Source of the DNA: Lineus longissimus
Taxonomy: Eukaryota; Nemertea; Pilidiophora; Heteronemertea; Lineidae
Assembly: GCF_910592395.1 (NCBI RefSeq)
Contig: NC_088321.1
Coordinates: forward strand, 7,752,001 to 7,816,000
Length of the DNA stretch: 64,000 nucleotides
Direction of reading: 5' to 3'
The notes under the pieces are model-generated. The model saw only the letters and a program-made list of their open reading frames with translations, did no database searches and had not been told where the DNA came from. Shown in pieces: positions 32,282 through 42,994 of the stretch. Both the position numbers and the translations under genes were made by a program. Positions within the stretch are counted from its first letter, which is position 1; every line of letters starts with the position of its first letter.

Positions 32282-32286
32282 ACATG

Positions 32287-33112
32287 TACAGATAACCTGA
32301 TCTACATCACAACTTTTGCTGAACCCGCCACCTGGCTCTAACAAGCCAGTTGCTAGCCTGATTAGGTAATCAAGTTGTCAAACACATAATTGGCTATATC
32401 TTCAAAATGGATGGAGCTAATTGCATTTGGTTTTCTGTATTGTATAAAGTGTTAGGTACACTTTTGAAATCGTCTTACAGCAGAAAATGGCAAAAAACCT
32501 AGATATATGGCCTTTAATGATGGGTTCTGCTGTATTTGCCAAATCCCCTAAGACCCTTCTTGCAGCAACCACAACAATATGTTTTTGCTACAATATTGAA
32601 GCTGCCTGTATATCACTATTTCATTGAAGGAATTCATAATTCTTTGTCATATATTGTACCGGTAAAATGAGTTTTGATGCTTATTATTGCAAAAAAGGGA
32701 TAATTTTTTAGGCCAAATATGTGATTTAAACCATTTCACAAACACTTCGTGCATACTGGATTAAGATTGGATCGGTATATCAGTATGTAAACAAAAGTAT
32801 CTTCGAAGTATGCTGCATTTTGTGAATTGCCAAAAGCACAATTTCAATGTTTCACCAAGACTCTGATTGCATTGAACAGATTATGAAGATGAATTGTGTC
32901 TTTTTCTTGATGAAGTTTATTAAAAAACAGAGCAAGAAAAACAGAACAGGCCATAGGTAATTCTTCTACTTCCAGATTATGCGTAATCACAAAAGTGCAC
33001 ATGTACTTGTATGAATGAATGAGGAAATGACACAGTGGGTAGGTCATATTGTCACAGCCAGTCAGACAAAAAATGAAAAGATGTTACAGTATCAGACCAA
33101 TTGATCTTTTTT
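32287..33112. other. No recognised gene
   Basis: AT-rich sequence between the BEL element and the next repeat, with only short open frames. It probably belongs to an intron or spacer of the 34-37 kb gene. Confidence 0.45.
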
Positions 33113-34290
33113 AGCTCACCTCTTAACACAAGCCAATTAAGCTGGTCGCATCTCACCGCATTGCCACGTCACAAAAAAAAAAAAAAAAAAAACCTCTTAG
33201 CAGAGGTGAGCTTATCCCATACCGTGGCGTCCGTCGTCCGTCGTCGTCCGTCGTCCGTTAGCAGGGCACGTTTCGTAACTGTTAGAGCTATTGGGTTGAA
33301 ACTTGGTACACATGTACCCTTATGTAATGACACCTTGGAGACCAAGTTTCGGTCCGATTCGTTTCATGGTTTGGCCACCAGGGGGCCAAACGTTAAAAGT
33401 GAAAATATGCAATATCTCCCTTAATAGTAGTCGGGAAATTTTGAAAAAAATATGGTAGGTACTTCTAGCAAAGGTGCATCATATATCCTCCGGGTTTTTG
33501 ATTTGACCTCCTTTTCAAGGTCACAGAGGTCAAATGGTGTAAATTGGCCGTTAGGATGTAACGATGGCACGTTTCTAAACTGCAATGATTATTGATCCCA
33601 AATTTGGTACACATTTACCCCTTAGTCAGGTAATCTCAGGGACCGAAGTTTGGTCCAATATGATTCATCACTTGACCACCAGGGGGCAAAATCCAAAAAC
33701 CTTAAAAATGTGATTATTTCTTAACTTCTTGCCCGATTGCCACCAATTTGATATCATGGGTACATCTAACCACCATACAGTATATATCACACAGGTGTTT
33801 AATTTGACCTTCTTGTCATGGTCACAGAGGTCAAATGGCGTAAATTGGCCGTCAGGCCGTAACTATGGCACGTTTCTTCACTGCAATGACTATTGATCAC
33901 AAATTAAGTACACATGTACCCCTTGGTCAGGTGGTCTCAGGTACCGAAGTTTGGGGCGATCTGATTTGCCGTTTGGCCTCCAGGGAGGGGGCCAAATCCT
34001 AAATTCTTCAAAATGCCATTATTCCTTGTATTACTTGCCCGATTGGCACCAATTTTATATCATAGGTACATCTCATTCTAACAACCATTCAATGTGTCAC
34101 CCGGGTCTTCTTTGATTTGACCTACTTTTCAAGGTCACAGAGGTCAAATGTACTGTAAATTGGCCATTTTGGGGAAATTGTAATTGCTTGGACCTACATC
34201 AAACCTAACACTACATGACACAATACCATACTCTTTATCCATCTTTCCTCCACATGAGGTGAGCACAATGGCCCTGGCCATTTCATTCAA
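33113..34290 (+). repeat. Interspersed element with three 305-bp internal repeats
   Basis: Opens with TTTTAGCTCACCTCTTAACA, an A run (33173-33192) and AGAGGTGAGCTTATCCC, which can pair back to the start. The body contains three copies about 305 bp apart of GGTCACAGAGGTCAAATG (near 33519, 33822, 34135), each followed by GTAAATTGGCC, and two copies of CCACCAGGGGGC. It ends ATGAGGTGAGCACAATGGCC, CTGGCCATTTC. Repeats with AGGTGAGC ends and ligand-like GGTCACAGAGGTCA cores are widespread in marine invertebrates. No protein is coded; the class is unsettled. Confidence 0.65.
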
Positions 34291-34339
34291 AATTGCTCTT
34301 GGTGATAATATGTTGTAAAGGTACAGATAATATACTTAC

Positions 34340-34439
34340 TTGAATAGAAGATTTCTTTGAAAACACTGCTGTCGTGGTATAGGCAAGGGTAAAACTGGAG
34401 CAACTCCAACCCCACCTCCCGCAAGGTAATTGAGCATGG
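34340..34439 (-). CDS. Exon 5: hydrophobic Gly/Pro segment
   Basis: Acceptor TATTTTTATCCAG, donor CAA|GTAAGT. Encodes AMLNYLAGGGVGVAPVLPLP then IPRQQCFQRNLLF. Open only in the frame predicted from exon 4. Ends in phase 2; the following exon was not found because repeats fill the region downstream. Confidence 0.55.
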
Positions 34440-37293
34440 CTGGATAAAAATAGTTAAGAAAGAATTAATAACACCGCAACGAATGAGGAATATCTCTAAC
34501 AATAATTGTAAGCAATGCTCTGACGTTACTGGGAAGGCGGAGTGGTGACCATTGCACTACAAAACCTAACGTTTTCAAATAACACCTTGATATAAATGCT
34601 TACCTGTAGCACTGCCACTGGGTTGAACTTCACTGGTGTTTGTCAATGGTAGAGATCCTTCTTCATCTAGGCTGAGGGTGTCTTCATCATCCATCACCGG
34701 TACCTGTGGCATACTGCAAATGTAACACAGTGTCATTGTTTTACATAAATGCACGAACCAAGTAATTCAACCCTTAATGAAGAAGAGGCTAATAAGCAAA
34801 GATGTCAATGTCTCATGATACCAGCTTAAATTCATTAGGTTTTTTAGGCAAATATTGGTGCCCATTTTCTCAGTTTTTGTAGTAAATACATGTTTACTGG
34901 CCTCAAATTTAACAAAGGGCACCGCAGTAAGGTGGACATTGCCCTTTTAATGACATTTGTGTTATGATATTTATCACATTTACCGAAGCATCTGTCACCA
35001 TTGAAGATTAGGTCAGTGTGATAATGCTTCTACTACTAGCAAATGTAGTTAATAGGGACCCTCACCTAGAGGTCATAACGAAAGACCAACGACAACGACA
35101 GCTCATCAAGTTGATCTCAGCTCTTGTTTATTGTCTCTCTGTCTCTTAAGTCATGTAAACTGAAAATACAAACGTTACAACGTGTACTACTAGTACAATA
35201 GAGAAAAGGTTATAAAATAAATTGTCACATTCAAGTCACATCCACTGTGTTCAGACGTTTTCGTTTTGACCAGATGGTTCTGCCATCTACACTAAGCTGG
35301 TCCAGTTACAGTATGACAGGTATTTCTTCAAATTATAGGCCCCCAACACACTTACAAGTTAGCCAACACATTCAGTACTGAGAATATGGTATAATGATAC
35401 AAAATAGGCCTGTCTTACAAGGTTTAGGTATAAACAGAGGATGAAAACGATCAAGACTTCAACCCTGTACATCACGTGACCATGCAAAACTGAGTCCTGG
35501 ACCACGCCTTACTTTCAAAGTAATCATTTATGATACTACATGAATCAATAGGTTTTCTAAACCACACTTATGGAATGATTTAACTTAACTCTTGACTCCT
35601 TTATATGGACCCTAAGTAGCAGTTAGCTGTCCAAAATTACAAGCTTTGTCTATACATAAACTATTCTGTGTCAATTTCTCCAAGAAGCTAATGGTTGGCG
35701 ACCACCAAAACCAGTGACGCCATAAACAACCCTTAAAACAAAAGAGCACTCAAGGTGCCAAATATAAAAACGACCGCTGGTCGTTACAGAGGTGTTGGAT
35801 GACATTTCTTCAGCAGCATCATGTGGTTGTTCAGGTAAGGTACTAGATATCAAGAGTGCATGTAAAAGCACAAAGGTACATCAGTTGCTTAGTTTTTGGT
35901 AATTAAAGCGCAAGGATCCAGCAATGGTCTCGCACACAACCACGCCTTGTGAAAGTTCCTCAAAACTGACATGACTTTGGAAAATTGAACTTACATGTTT
36001 AACACAAACTTTAAATTCGTAATCACTGCCAGGAGTTCTGCCATCTTTGCCTTCCCCATGCTCCCCGTGGAGCGTGGTATTTGCAGTCCATCGGGTAGGC
36101 CATGAACAGTGACCATCCCTTTGTGGTGATCACTGTAAGGGAAACGAGCCCTACCAGTGGAAGCGCCTGTCAAGTTATAAAAAATATATGAATTTAAATT
36201 GACAATGAATATGATTCAACAAGTTATGCAAGTTAATTCATCTTTGATTCAATTTGTCACTGATGACATCGTTACAACCAAAAGCATAACAGTAATCCAA
36301 AAATATAATAAAAATATCAAAGTTAGTGACAAGCAATCTTTACCAGTTTAATACCTACTTAGCTTTTCTATGAAATAAATTACCGGAATTCACATAAAAT
36401 ACAAAATGGAAGATTTTCCTTTATAAAATAAATAGAAATGTGACATACTATGGGCAATGGTGCATCAACTGAGAATTTATGAAGTAAACCAAAATAAAAA
36501 TGACTTACAATATGCAGTATCAAGGGCCTCTCGAACCCACTTTTCAAGGCACTTCAGTTTCACCCAAAGTGCTGGTTCCAGCTGCAGCCTGGGTATACAA
36601 TACATCTGAAAGTTAAGGACAACAATAATTTGTAAGATTTTAGAACATGGCAGCAATAAAGCTTAAAAAGACAAACCATAAGCTTTAAAAATAGGAATAA
36701 ACTGATAGGTTCAAGACCTAGCTAACATCTCATCTTTATCGTGCAGAGGCAAACAGGTGTCTTTGAGGTGGAGGGCCTATCATAGTTTTCAATGAAGTAC
36801 TGAATTGATAAAATGAAACAAATCATTGCGCGTGTTATTCTGCAGTCTGCAATTGTACCCCTGAAAAGTGTACAATTGCAGATTTCTGGTACAAGAAATT
36901 GTTTTTGTAGTGAAGGCAATCATCAACAATATATGGTTATCATATCTAAACAGTGCCAAAAGTATCATTGAGAGTGGAGATTAGATATCCAGATGAAAAA
37001 GAATTTCAAATGTTTATAGGACAAACAGGTCTCAGCAATCCCACAGAAGTGATATTTTCAGAGACAGCTGTCACATTATTTTGATTTGACTAAATCCTAA
37101 ATCTTCAAAAACTATTCTGATTTAATATGAAACATACCTTCACATTCTTGTACATCAAACCCAATTCTTTCGCAACCTCTTCAATTTTGCTATGATTATT
37201 TTTGTTGGTAGTTTTCAAACCATCTTTGTAGTACTGAATTAATTTCTTTCGCTGGTGATCTGTGAATTTTACTCGAGATTTGGAAGACATATT
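34340..37293 (-). CDS. Five-exon gene with N-terminal homeodomain-like segment
   Basis: Five minus-strand exons with good acceptors and donors join in perfect phase to give about 210 open codons, with no stops: 37293-37138, 36605-36509, 36166-35995, 34713-34604, 34439-34340. ATG 37290 lies three bases after an acceptor (TTCATTTCAG), so a 5' non-coding exon exists upstream. Residues 8-51 (VKFTDHQRKKLIQYYKDGL ... IEEVAKELGLMYKNVK) match homeodomain helices 1 and 2 and the start of helix 3; the rest of helix 3 may come from an unplaced exon (a candidate lies near 36808-36872). Then come a Trp-rich helix, a basic YSDHHKGMVTVHGLP stretch, a helix GSMGKAKMAELLAVITN, and an acidic linker. The 3' end is not found; the chromodomain exon at 23243 is a candidate last exon, but its phase needs another exon between. 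Function unknown; DNA binding is likely. Confidence 0.6.
34604..34713 (-). CDS. Exon 4: acidic linker
   Basis: Acceptor ACATTTGCAG, donor ACAG|GTAAGC. Encodes MPQVPVMDDEDTLSLDEEGS then LPLTNTSEVQPSGSAT. Acidic and Ser-rich. Phase 2 in, phase 1 out, matching exons 3 and 5. Confidence 0.6.
34714..35994. other. Intron 3 of the minus-strand gene, nothing else recognised
   Basis: About 1.3 kb with no domain-bearing frame. A plus-strand donor-like site (TTCAG|GTAAGG) at 35835 has no matching exon. Confidence 0.45.
35995..36166 (-). CDS. Exon 3
   Basis: Acceptor ATAACTTGACAG, donor CAT|GTAAGT. Encodes CASTGRARFPYSDHHKGMVT, VHGLPDGLQIPRSTG, and SMGKAKMAELLAVITNLKF. Phase fits both neighbours. Confidence 0.65.
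36509..36605 (-). CDS. Exon 2
   Basis: Acceptor CTTAACTTTCAG, donor ATT|GTAAGT, 32 codons plus one base: MYCIPRLQLEPALWVKLKCL, EKWVREALDTAY. Joins exon 1 in phase 0. No domain recognised. Confidence 0.6.
37138..37293 (-). CDS. Exon 1: homeodomain-like N-terminus
   Basis: ATG at 37290, 51 codons, donor AAG|GTATGT, phase 0. MSSKSRVKFTDHQRKKLIQY then YKDGLKTTNKNNHSKIEEVA and KELGLMYKNVK. The F-T-x-x-Q, L-x-x-Y and A-x-x-L-G-L positions follow the homeodomain pattern. Confidence 0.65.
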
Positions 37294-40200
37294 CTGAAAT
37301 GAAGAAATGTGTAGCGGTAAAGGGCTTATATAATTGTCACCGTATAAACGTCGCAACTCTGAACTCAAACCCAAAGACTAAACCAATTAAGATATCTTTT
37401 TACATTATTTATTACCCACGTCACTCTAACGATAATGGTTAACGATACTGGGTGTCTGGGTTCACCAGGGCCTGGGAAGAACACAGAAATAATAATTACA
37501 GCTAGGTTTAGTAGGCATTACCTAATATTGTCACAAAATGGAACTTGAAAGTTGACTCAAGGCTATACCGCAGCTGTTGGCACCGATTTTTGCGACTTAA
37601 TTGCATGATCGAAGATGTTCAGGGGGAGAACGTTATTCCCTCTTGATATGTTATAGCCTATATATTTCATTTTAAACTGCTTAAGTTTGAAGAAACCAAG
37701 AAAATCAAGAGTCATGACATGACATAATAGCCTAGAGTATATATATAGAGGGGTGTCTCCCTCACAAAATGCCGCATCCCCTGAGCCTACCATGCAGAGC
37801 AAATAGGCCTAGGCTATGCGATCTAACGTCACGACAACTTTTAGGCAATGTCAACTCTTCGGTATCTTTGATCAATAGAATCCTTCCTGGCAAAGGGAAT
37901 GCTTTGGGATGCCTTATATGGTGGGCGGTCAACAGTACACACAACACACACGTGCACATACTACTGTACAAACATTAAAAATGTACGCTAGCGCTACCAC
38001 TATACCAGTGTACCACGTGGACCAATATTATGTCACAGTAAGGAGGTTTGCAAAAAATCTGTGGTATCTTCTTCAATAGAAATTGTACATCGTTGTTACA
38101 GTTGGGTCGGTAAACGTACCCGTCGCCCCGGACGAAGTGCTTAATCGCACCCCAAATCACCCACTGTCAACACCATTCTTCTTGTGTTGTCACTGAGTGG
38201 TGGGGGGGGGGGGGGGAGATGTCAGGCTATTTGGGGCTGTTGAGCTCTTATTAACTGCACGTGCTTGTGGTCAACGTAACTAGCTTTCGGGGGAGGGGTG
38301 GCCAAGGTGGTATCCAGTAACGGGAAGGAGCATATGTGGTACAAGACCACTTTCCCTACCACTACCCCCCCCCCCCCCCCCCCCATCACTCCTCACCTAC
38401 AGCCCCGTTTTGGAGGGTACGTATATCTGGCCTACAATGGATCAGGGTGCGGCTGTATACGTATGATCGGGTTGGTGATTCCGGTTTACCTAAGGACACA
38501 ATATAGGCCTAAGGCTTGAAACCGGGCAAAAGACCAGCAAGTCCATGGAGCGTTCCATCTGTTGCTGGAATAAATTATTGATCATTGACGCTACTACTAA
38601 GGGGTAGCGCCAGGTCAACAGCGGCAACACACACTGAAAAGGCTAGTAGGGGGCGGAGGCGGGGACGGGGAGGGCGGGGGCAGGGGCTGGCGGCATTAGC
38701 CTTGATCCCGATGCCTATGTAAGACATGGGCAATGCAGAAACTAATTTTATATTCCGGGTTAAAAACAGGGCCGTATTTACTAGATAGGGGGTGGGTGAC
38801 TGACCTCAGGCATCGCCGACCAAGAAACGTGTTTGTCCTGCAGATTAATGGTTTTGTCTTGGTGTCTCAACCACTCCCCGAGATCATGCCCTAGTCCCAT
38901 GACAAAAATATGACAAAAAATATGGACCCGAATGATGGGAGGACCACGCATCGCCCAGTGGTCCACCATGCAGTCAATAAAAATCCTGACGAGATATGGC
39001 GAGACGGTTTAAGAGCTAACAATATATCTCCGCGGCCGAGATATACGCAGGCGCATACATTCATGTAGTGAAGCATCGTTAACAAGCGCTCAACAAAATA
39101 TCTTGGGATATGAAGATACGTTACCTGAGCGCTTCATACAGAGAGACGAACCCTAACAGAAAACGCTTCGTTACGATTAACATCTCCTGAATCAGTTGCA
39201 TCCACGGTGATCTCAAATAATATAAGTGAGGATAGATTCCAAGAACGGCTGCCAAAAGTGGGTCTCATGATTAATATTATCATTTAGGCGAGCTCTGCAA
39301 ATCGACAAAATGGTTCATGTGCACGAACTTCTGTATTAAGAAACTTCGCGGTTGAACACCGCATAAACCAAAGATAGACGGATGTGTGACCATAGCAAAT
39401 CGAGTCATGCAGACCATTGCATTATGAAGTAGGCATAGTTTTCCACTAGGCGATCGGCTAACGGCGAAACAATGGGTTCGGGAGCACAAAGAAGCTGATA
39501 CAAATGGCTGATTTGTCCGATTTTTTAAACGGAATTCCGCGGCCAGTTAATTACATGTACGTGGATCGCAACTCACATCTGCGAGCATTCAAACCGGTGA
39601 TCTGGCTGTTCCCACCTCCAACCAAGACATGAGTTGCTTAGCCAGACAGGTTCGCCATATCATGGATGTGGTATTGGTAAGTTGACTTGTCCATTTAGTT
39701 TTTCACGTTGATCATCAATTTCTCCATCAGGGGATGAAGATTTTGCACGTTTCGCCGCTCATAGTGGTTGCCAACAGCGCATTATTTGATATCCCACAAA
39801 GAATATGATATTGATCATACGGGCTGGTCCTGGGTACGAAATTCTAACACAAGGACGATGTTCCGAAATATTTCGAAGTTAAACACGACCATGAGGTATA
39901 TATTTATGAAAATAATTGACTGCACTGATGAGTATATGTATAGTGCTTGTCAACGAGGTAAAAAGGTAAATATTGTCCGTTTGTTATTGCATTTCAACTC
40001 TTAACAAAGGTTTGGTTTTTCTAACTTGGAGGGAGGGTATTTGCAATCTGCTGTTTTATTTTTTTCTCCGGTGAACTCATCGTTGACATTTTAAATCACT
40101 TTTGAATTCACTTCAACTACGATCCATGATTGCTTGCACCGTGAGTTCAGGCCTTATCCATCAAAGTAATTTTTATGTTCATGGTACACCTAGTATATCG

Positions 40201-41253
40201 GACACCAGTGCATTCATTATTTATTGAATTATTTTTATTTTTCATTCCGGGAACCATTACCAACTGTAATGTTTACTCACATTTCCAATGAGACCATACA
40301 TACTCTGTGGTTTTATGACAACGATTATAGTGATCATGAAAACGCCTTTCACTAAGAAAATGATCTCTGAATCCTGTTATAAAGCTGTATGCTGTTTTCT
40401 TACCGTCAGAAGTATCTGAAAGAGTAAGAAGCGGGAGTTATAACATGTGAAGCCTATACTTACACATTGCAAGGACATCTATTACACTGGTCGACTGCCA
40501 AACCTCGTGATGACAAATAATTTATACGCACATGTAAAACGTGTGAATACTAGTAATAATATCGGATTACTTCAAAATGCTTTGAACGTCACCCATGAAA
40601 GTAAACAAATGATATTTATTCGACCATTTTAGAAATGCACCAGTTTCGAAATAAGTAGAAGGTAAGCCTGTTGGCTCATCACGGTGCTGCTTACTTTCTA
40701 ATAACATATTTTTGTAATGTTCATGGCAACGCCTTCCACTTCAAGTACAATCGAAGGCTTTTGTCGTGGCATGTATAGGTAGCCATTTATTCGCCAAATT
40801 CGCGGTGGTTTCTGACCAGACCGCAATTTTTCAAAACAAATATCAATGATGGCATTGGAAAGTTGCGAAATTTTCGAAGGCATTTTATTCCTTATGTCGG
40901 TATTGTATTTCGAAACATTTTGTAAAACACGTTGACCGATGCTTACAATATTCAACGAACCCGAAATGATTAAAACTAGTATGTATTTCACAAATCATTT
41001 CCAGGCATCTGGTTTGCTTACGATATTCATCATAAGCACGGTGGCTAAAGGTATCGGTTTGACTAAGAAAAATATGTCCTCACTCGGAGAGGAAATGACG
41101 ATACAAAAGAAACACACAAAATGTTATTTCATTTAGAGGGTCGTAAGGCCCGCATTTATTTTTGTACCCCTTCAATACTGTTATGGGAGGGCCTTGTTTC
41201 TATTGTGTTGCAAAGGTAAACCGATACCGTTGCCCACCGTGGTTTAATCTAAA
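37294..41253. other. No recognised gene; C and G runs
   Basis: Upstream of the homeodomain-like gene. Contains a G run near 38201, a C run of about 21 at 38366, and a GC-rich patch at 38648-38694. Short frames only, none with a domain. The 5' exon and promoter of the minus-strand gene should lie here but I could not place them. Confidence 0.45.
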
Positions 41254-41479
41254 TGTGACTCGCTCTACCAAAACTAGGCGCTTGTCGCATCTGAACTTGA
41301 CAGGTTGATACGGACTTGTTGTTCATTTCCCTATTGCAGACCTTTTGTGAAATGTGACCAAATCAGTTTGTAATAGATTTCACAAAAGGTCTACAATAGG
41401 GAAATGAACAACAAGTCCGTATCAACCTGTCAAGTTCAGATGCGACAAGCGCCCAGTTTTGGTAGAGCGGGTCACAAAT
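41254..41479. mobile_element. Compact palindromic MITE
   Basis: Near-perfect inverted arms of about 100 bp each (TGTGACTCGCTCTACCAAAA at 41254, mirrored to 41479), separated by about 20 bp. TA lies at both outer edges (41250-41251 and 41479-41480), so a Tc1/mariner-type TA target is possible. No coding capacity; the arms differ at only a few positions, so it is young. Confidence 0.75.
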
Positions 41480-42024
41480 ACAGTATCTTCTTTAAAAAAC
41501 GCTAGGTTTTGTATCAATATTAAGTTTCTATCATATTTACCAAAAGGTCTTCTCGGAATTTCTCCATCCTTGGAACGTCAGAGGTTTCTTTGGCAATCTG
41601 TGCGTACTTCAGCGTTCTATCAATCTGAAGTAGATTAAACAGTAAATAAGAAAATAAAGCGATACATAGTTAGGGTTAGGGCGAGGATACCTTGATTATC
41701 TCTGCACATTTGTAGCATAGTGAGTAACTTGATAAGTATTCTGTGACTGGTTCATTCAACAAGCTCTAGAAACAGTTCATATTTCGGTTAGTGATGGAAG
41801 AAACACGGACTGATGATATAAGGGTACGATTAAGTTGTGATCGTCGTTTTAAAGCAACTGGCCCGATTTCTTCAGCAGCAGCCCCACATTGAATGATTGG
41901 CGTCTTTTTGATTAAGTATGCACGCCATAGACGATTGGTGCCATTACGTAAAGCCGCCTTCGGGAAGTATCTAAAATTCGTGCACATCAAGGATCAACTG
42001 GTATAACATGCACGTTGGCTAATG

Positions 42025-42994
42025 TACAGTCCTTCAAAAAAGTAAATGGACACACAAAAATCAAATTTTCTTGAAAACGGCTGGTGATAAATCGATGCGG
42101 TTTGTTGCATTTGATAGGGCATTTAGTTGTGCATCATGATATCTACCACTTGGAAATTTGCTATTTTACCTATAAGTCAATTTTTTCGATTTATGAAAGG
42201 TCCCAAAATCAACTTTTTTATCACGCATTTTTTGGGGGCAAATTTTATATTGACTGGAAGCTTCTGTTGAGTTATGAGTGAATATCTAAGAAATTCCACA
42301 GTTTTCACTTGAATCTGCAACTTATTAACCCATTTGTGCAAAAGGGTTTTGTTACCCGGTCTTCTACTGCAGAGGTGCCCCCTTGATATTATTCACCTGG
42401 CCCAGAGAACCGGAATCATGTCACCATTTCAATGGCCTTGTTTAATATGCCTATGAATATCTCTCCCAGGCCTGGATTTGGCAGCTGGACAATGGGTTCA
42501 CCAATATTACTTTACCCTCGCGTTTACAATACATCAATGTTAACAACATTTCCACCCCCATTCAAAACCTCAGCCAATAAGGAATTAACACTCGGGCTGC
42601 ATGTTGAAACTGACATAATTGGCTATGGTCGACTTCTCCAAAGTAATTCCAAAGTCAATAAACAAGGTGCAAAATTTTGACATAAAATGCTGTTTTCCCA
42701 GCAATTAACACAAGATATTTTCATCACCTTGATGGGGACGTGGGTTTTTCATCATGGTGATTCAACCTATCAAGAAAAAGTACGAAAAAAATCGGAAACG
42801 AAAAAGTTGATTTTGGGGCCTTTTGTAAATCAATAAAAGTCGGTATTAGATAAAATGGCTAATTTTTATGTGGTAGATACCATGATGCACAACTAAATGT
42901 CCTATCAAATGCAGCAAACCGAATCGATTTATCACCAGCCGTTTTCAAGAAAATTTGATTTTTGTGTGTCCATTTACTTTTTTGAAGGACAGTA
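42025..42994. mobile_element. Tc1/mariner-like TIR element, non-autonomous
   Basis: TA at 42025-42026 and 42993-42994 flanks a 966-bp element beginning CAGTCCTTCAAAAAAGTAAA and ending with its inverse. The inverted arms extend about 210 bp with moderate divergence (AAATCAAATTTTCTTGAAAA and its mirror among them). The interior codes for no transposase. TA target and CAGT-type ends fit the Tc1/mariner superfamily. Confidence 0.75.

Larger units (their letters stand above)
24647..32286 (-). mobile_element. Complete BEL/Pao LTR retrotransposon
   Basis: Two identical 260-bp LTRs (24652-24911 and 32022-32281) flank a minus-strand internal region with PBS, one long Gag-Pol frame and PPT. The 5-bp duplication ACATG flanks it (24647-24651 and 32282-32286). 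Identical LTRs and a frame without stops indicate a very recent insertion that may still be active. Read on the minus strand the LTR starts TGTTGGAGATT and ends CCCCGAAA. The coding organisation (DUF1759-type Gag, zinc knuckles, aspartic protease, reverse transcriptase, RNase H, integrase, no envelope gene) is that of BEL/Pao. Confidence 0.95.

Noticed and set aside
36808-36872. Extra exon supplying homeodomain helix 3 (CRLQNNTRND)
   Set aside because: Acceptor is good and phase could fit, but the tryptophan of helix 3 is missing and the donor is weak; left out of the gene model.
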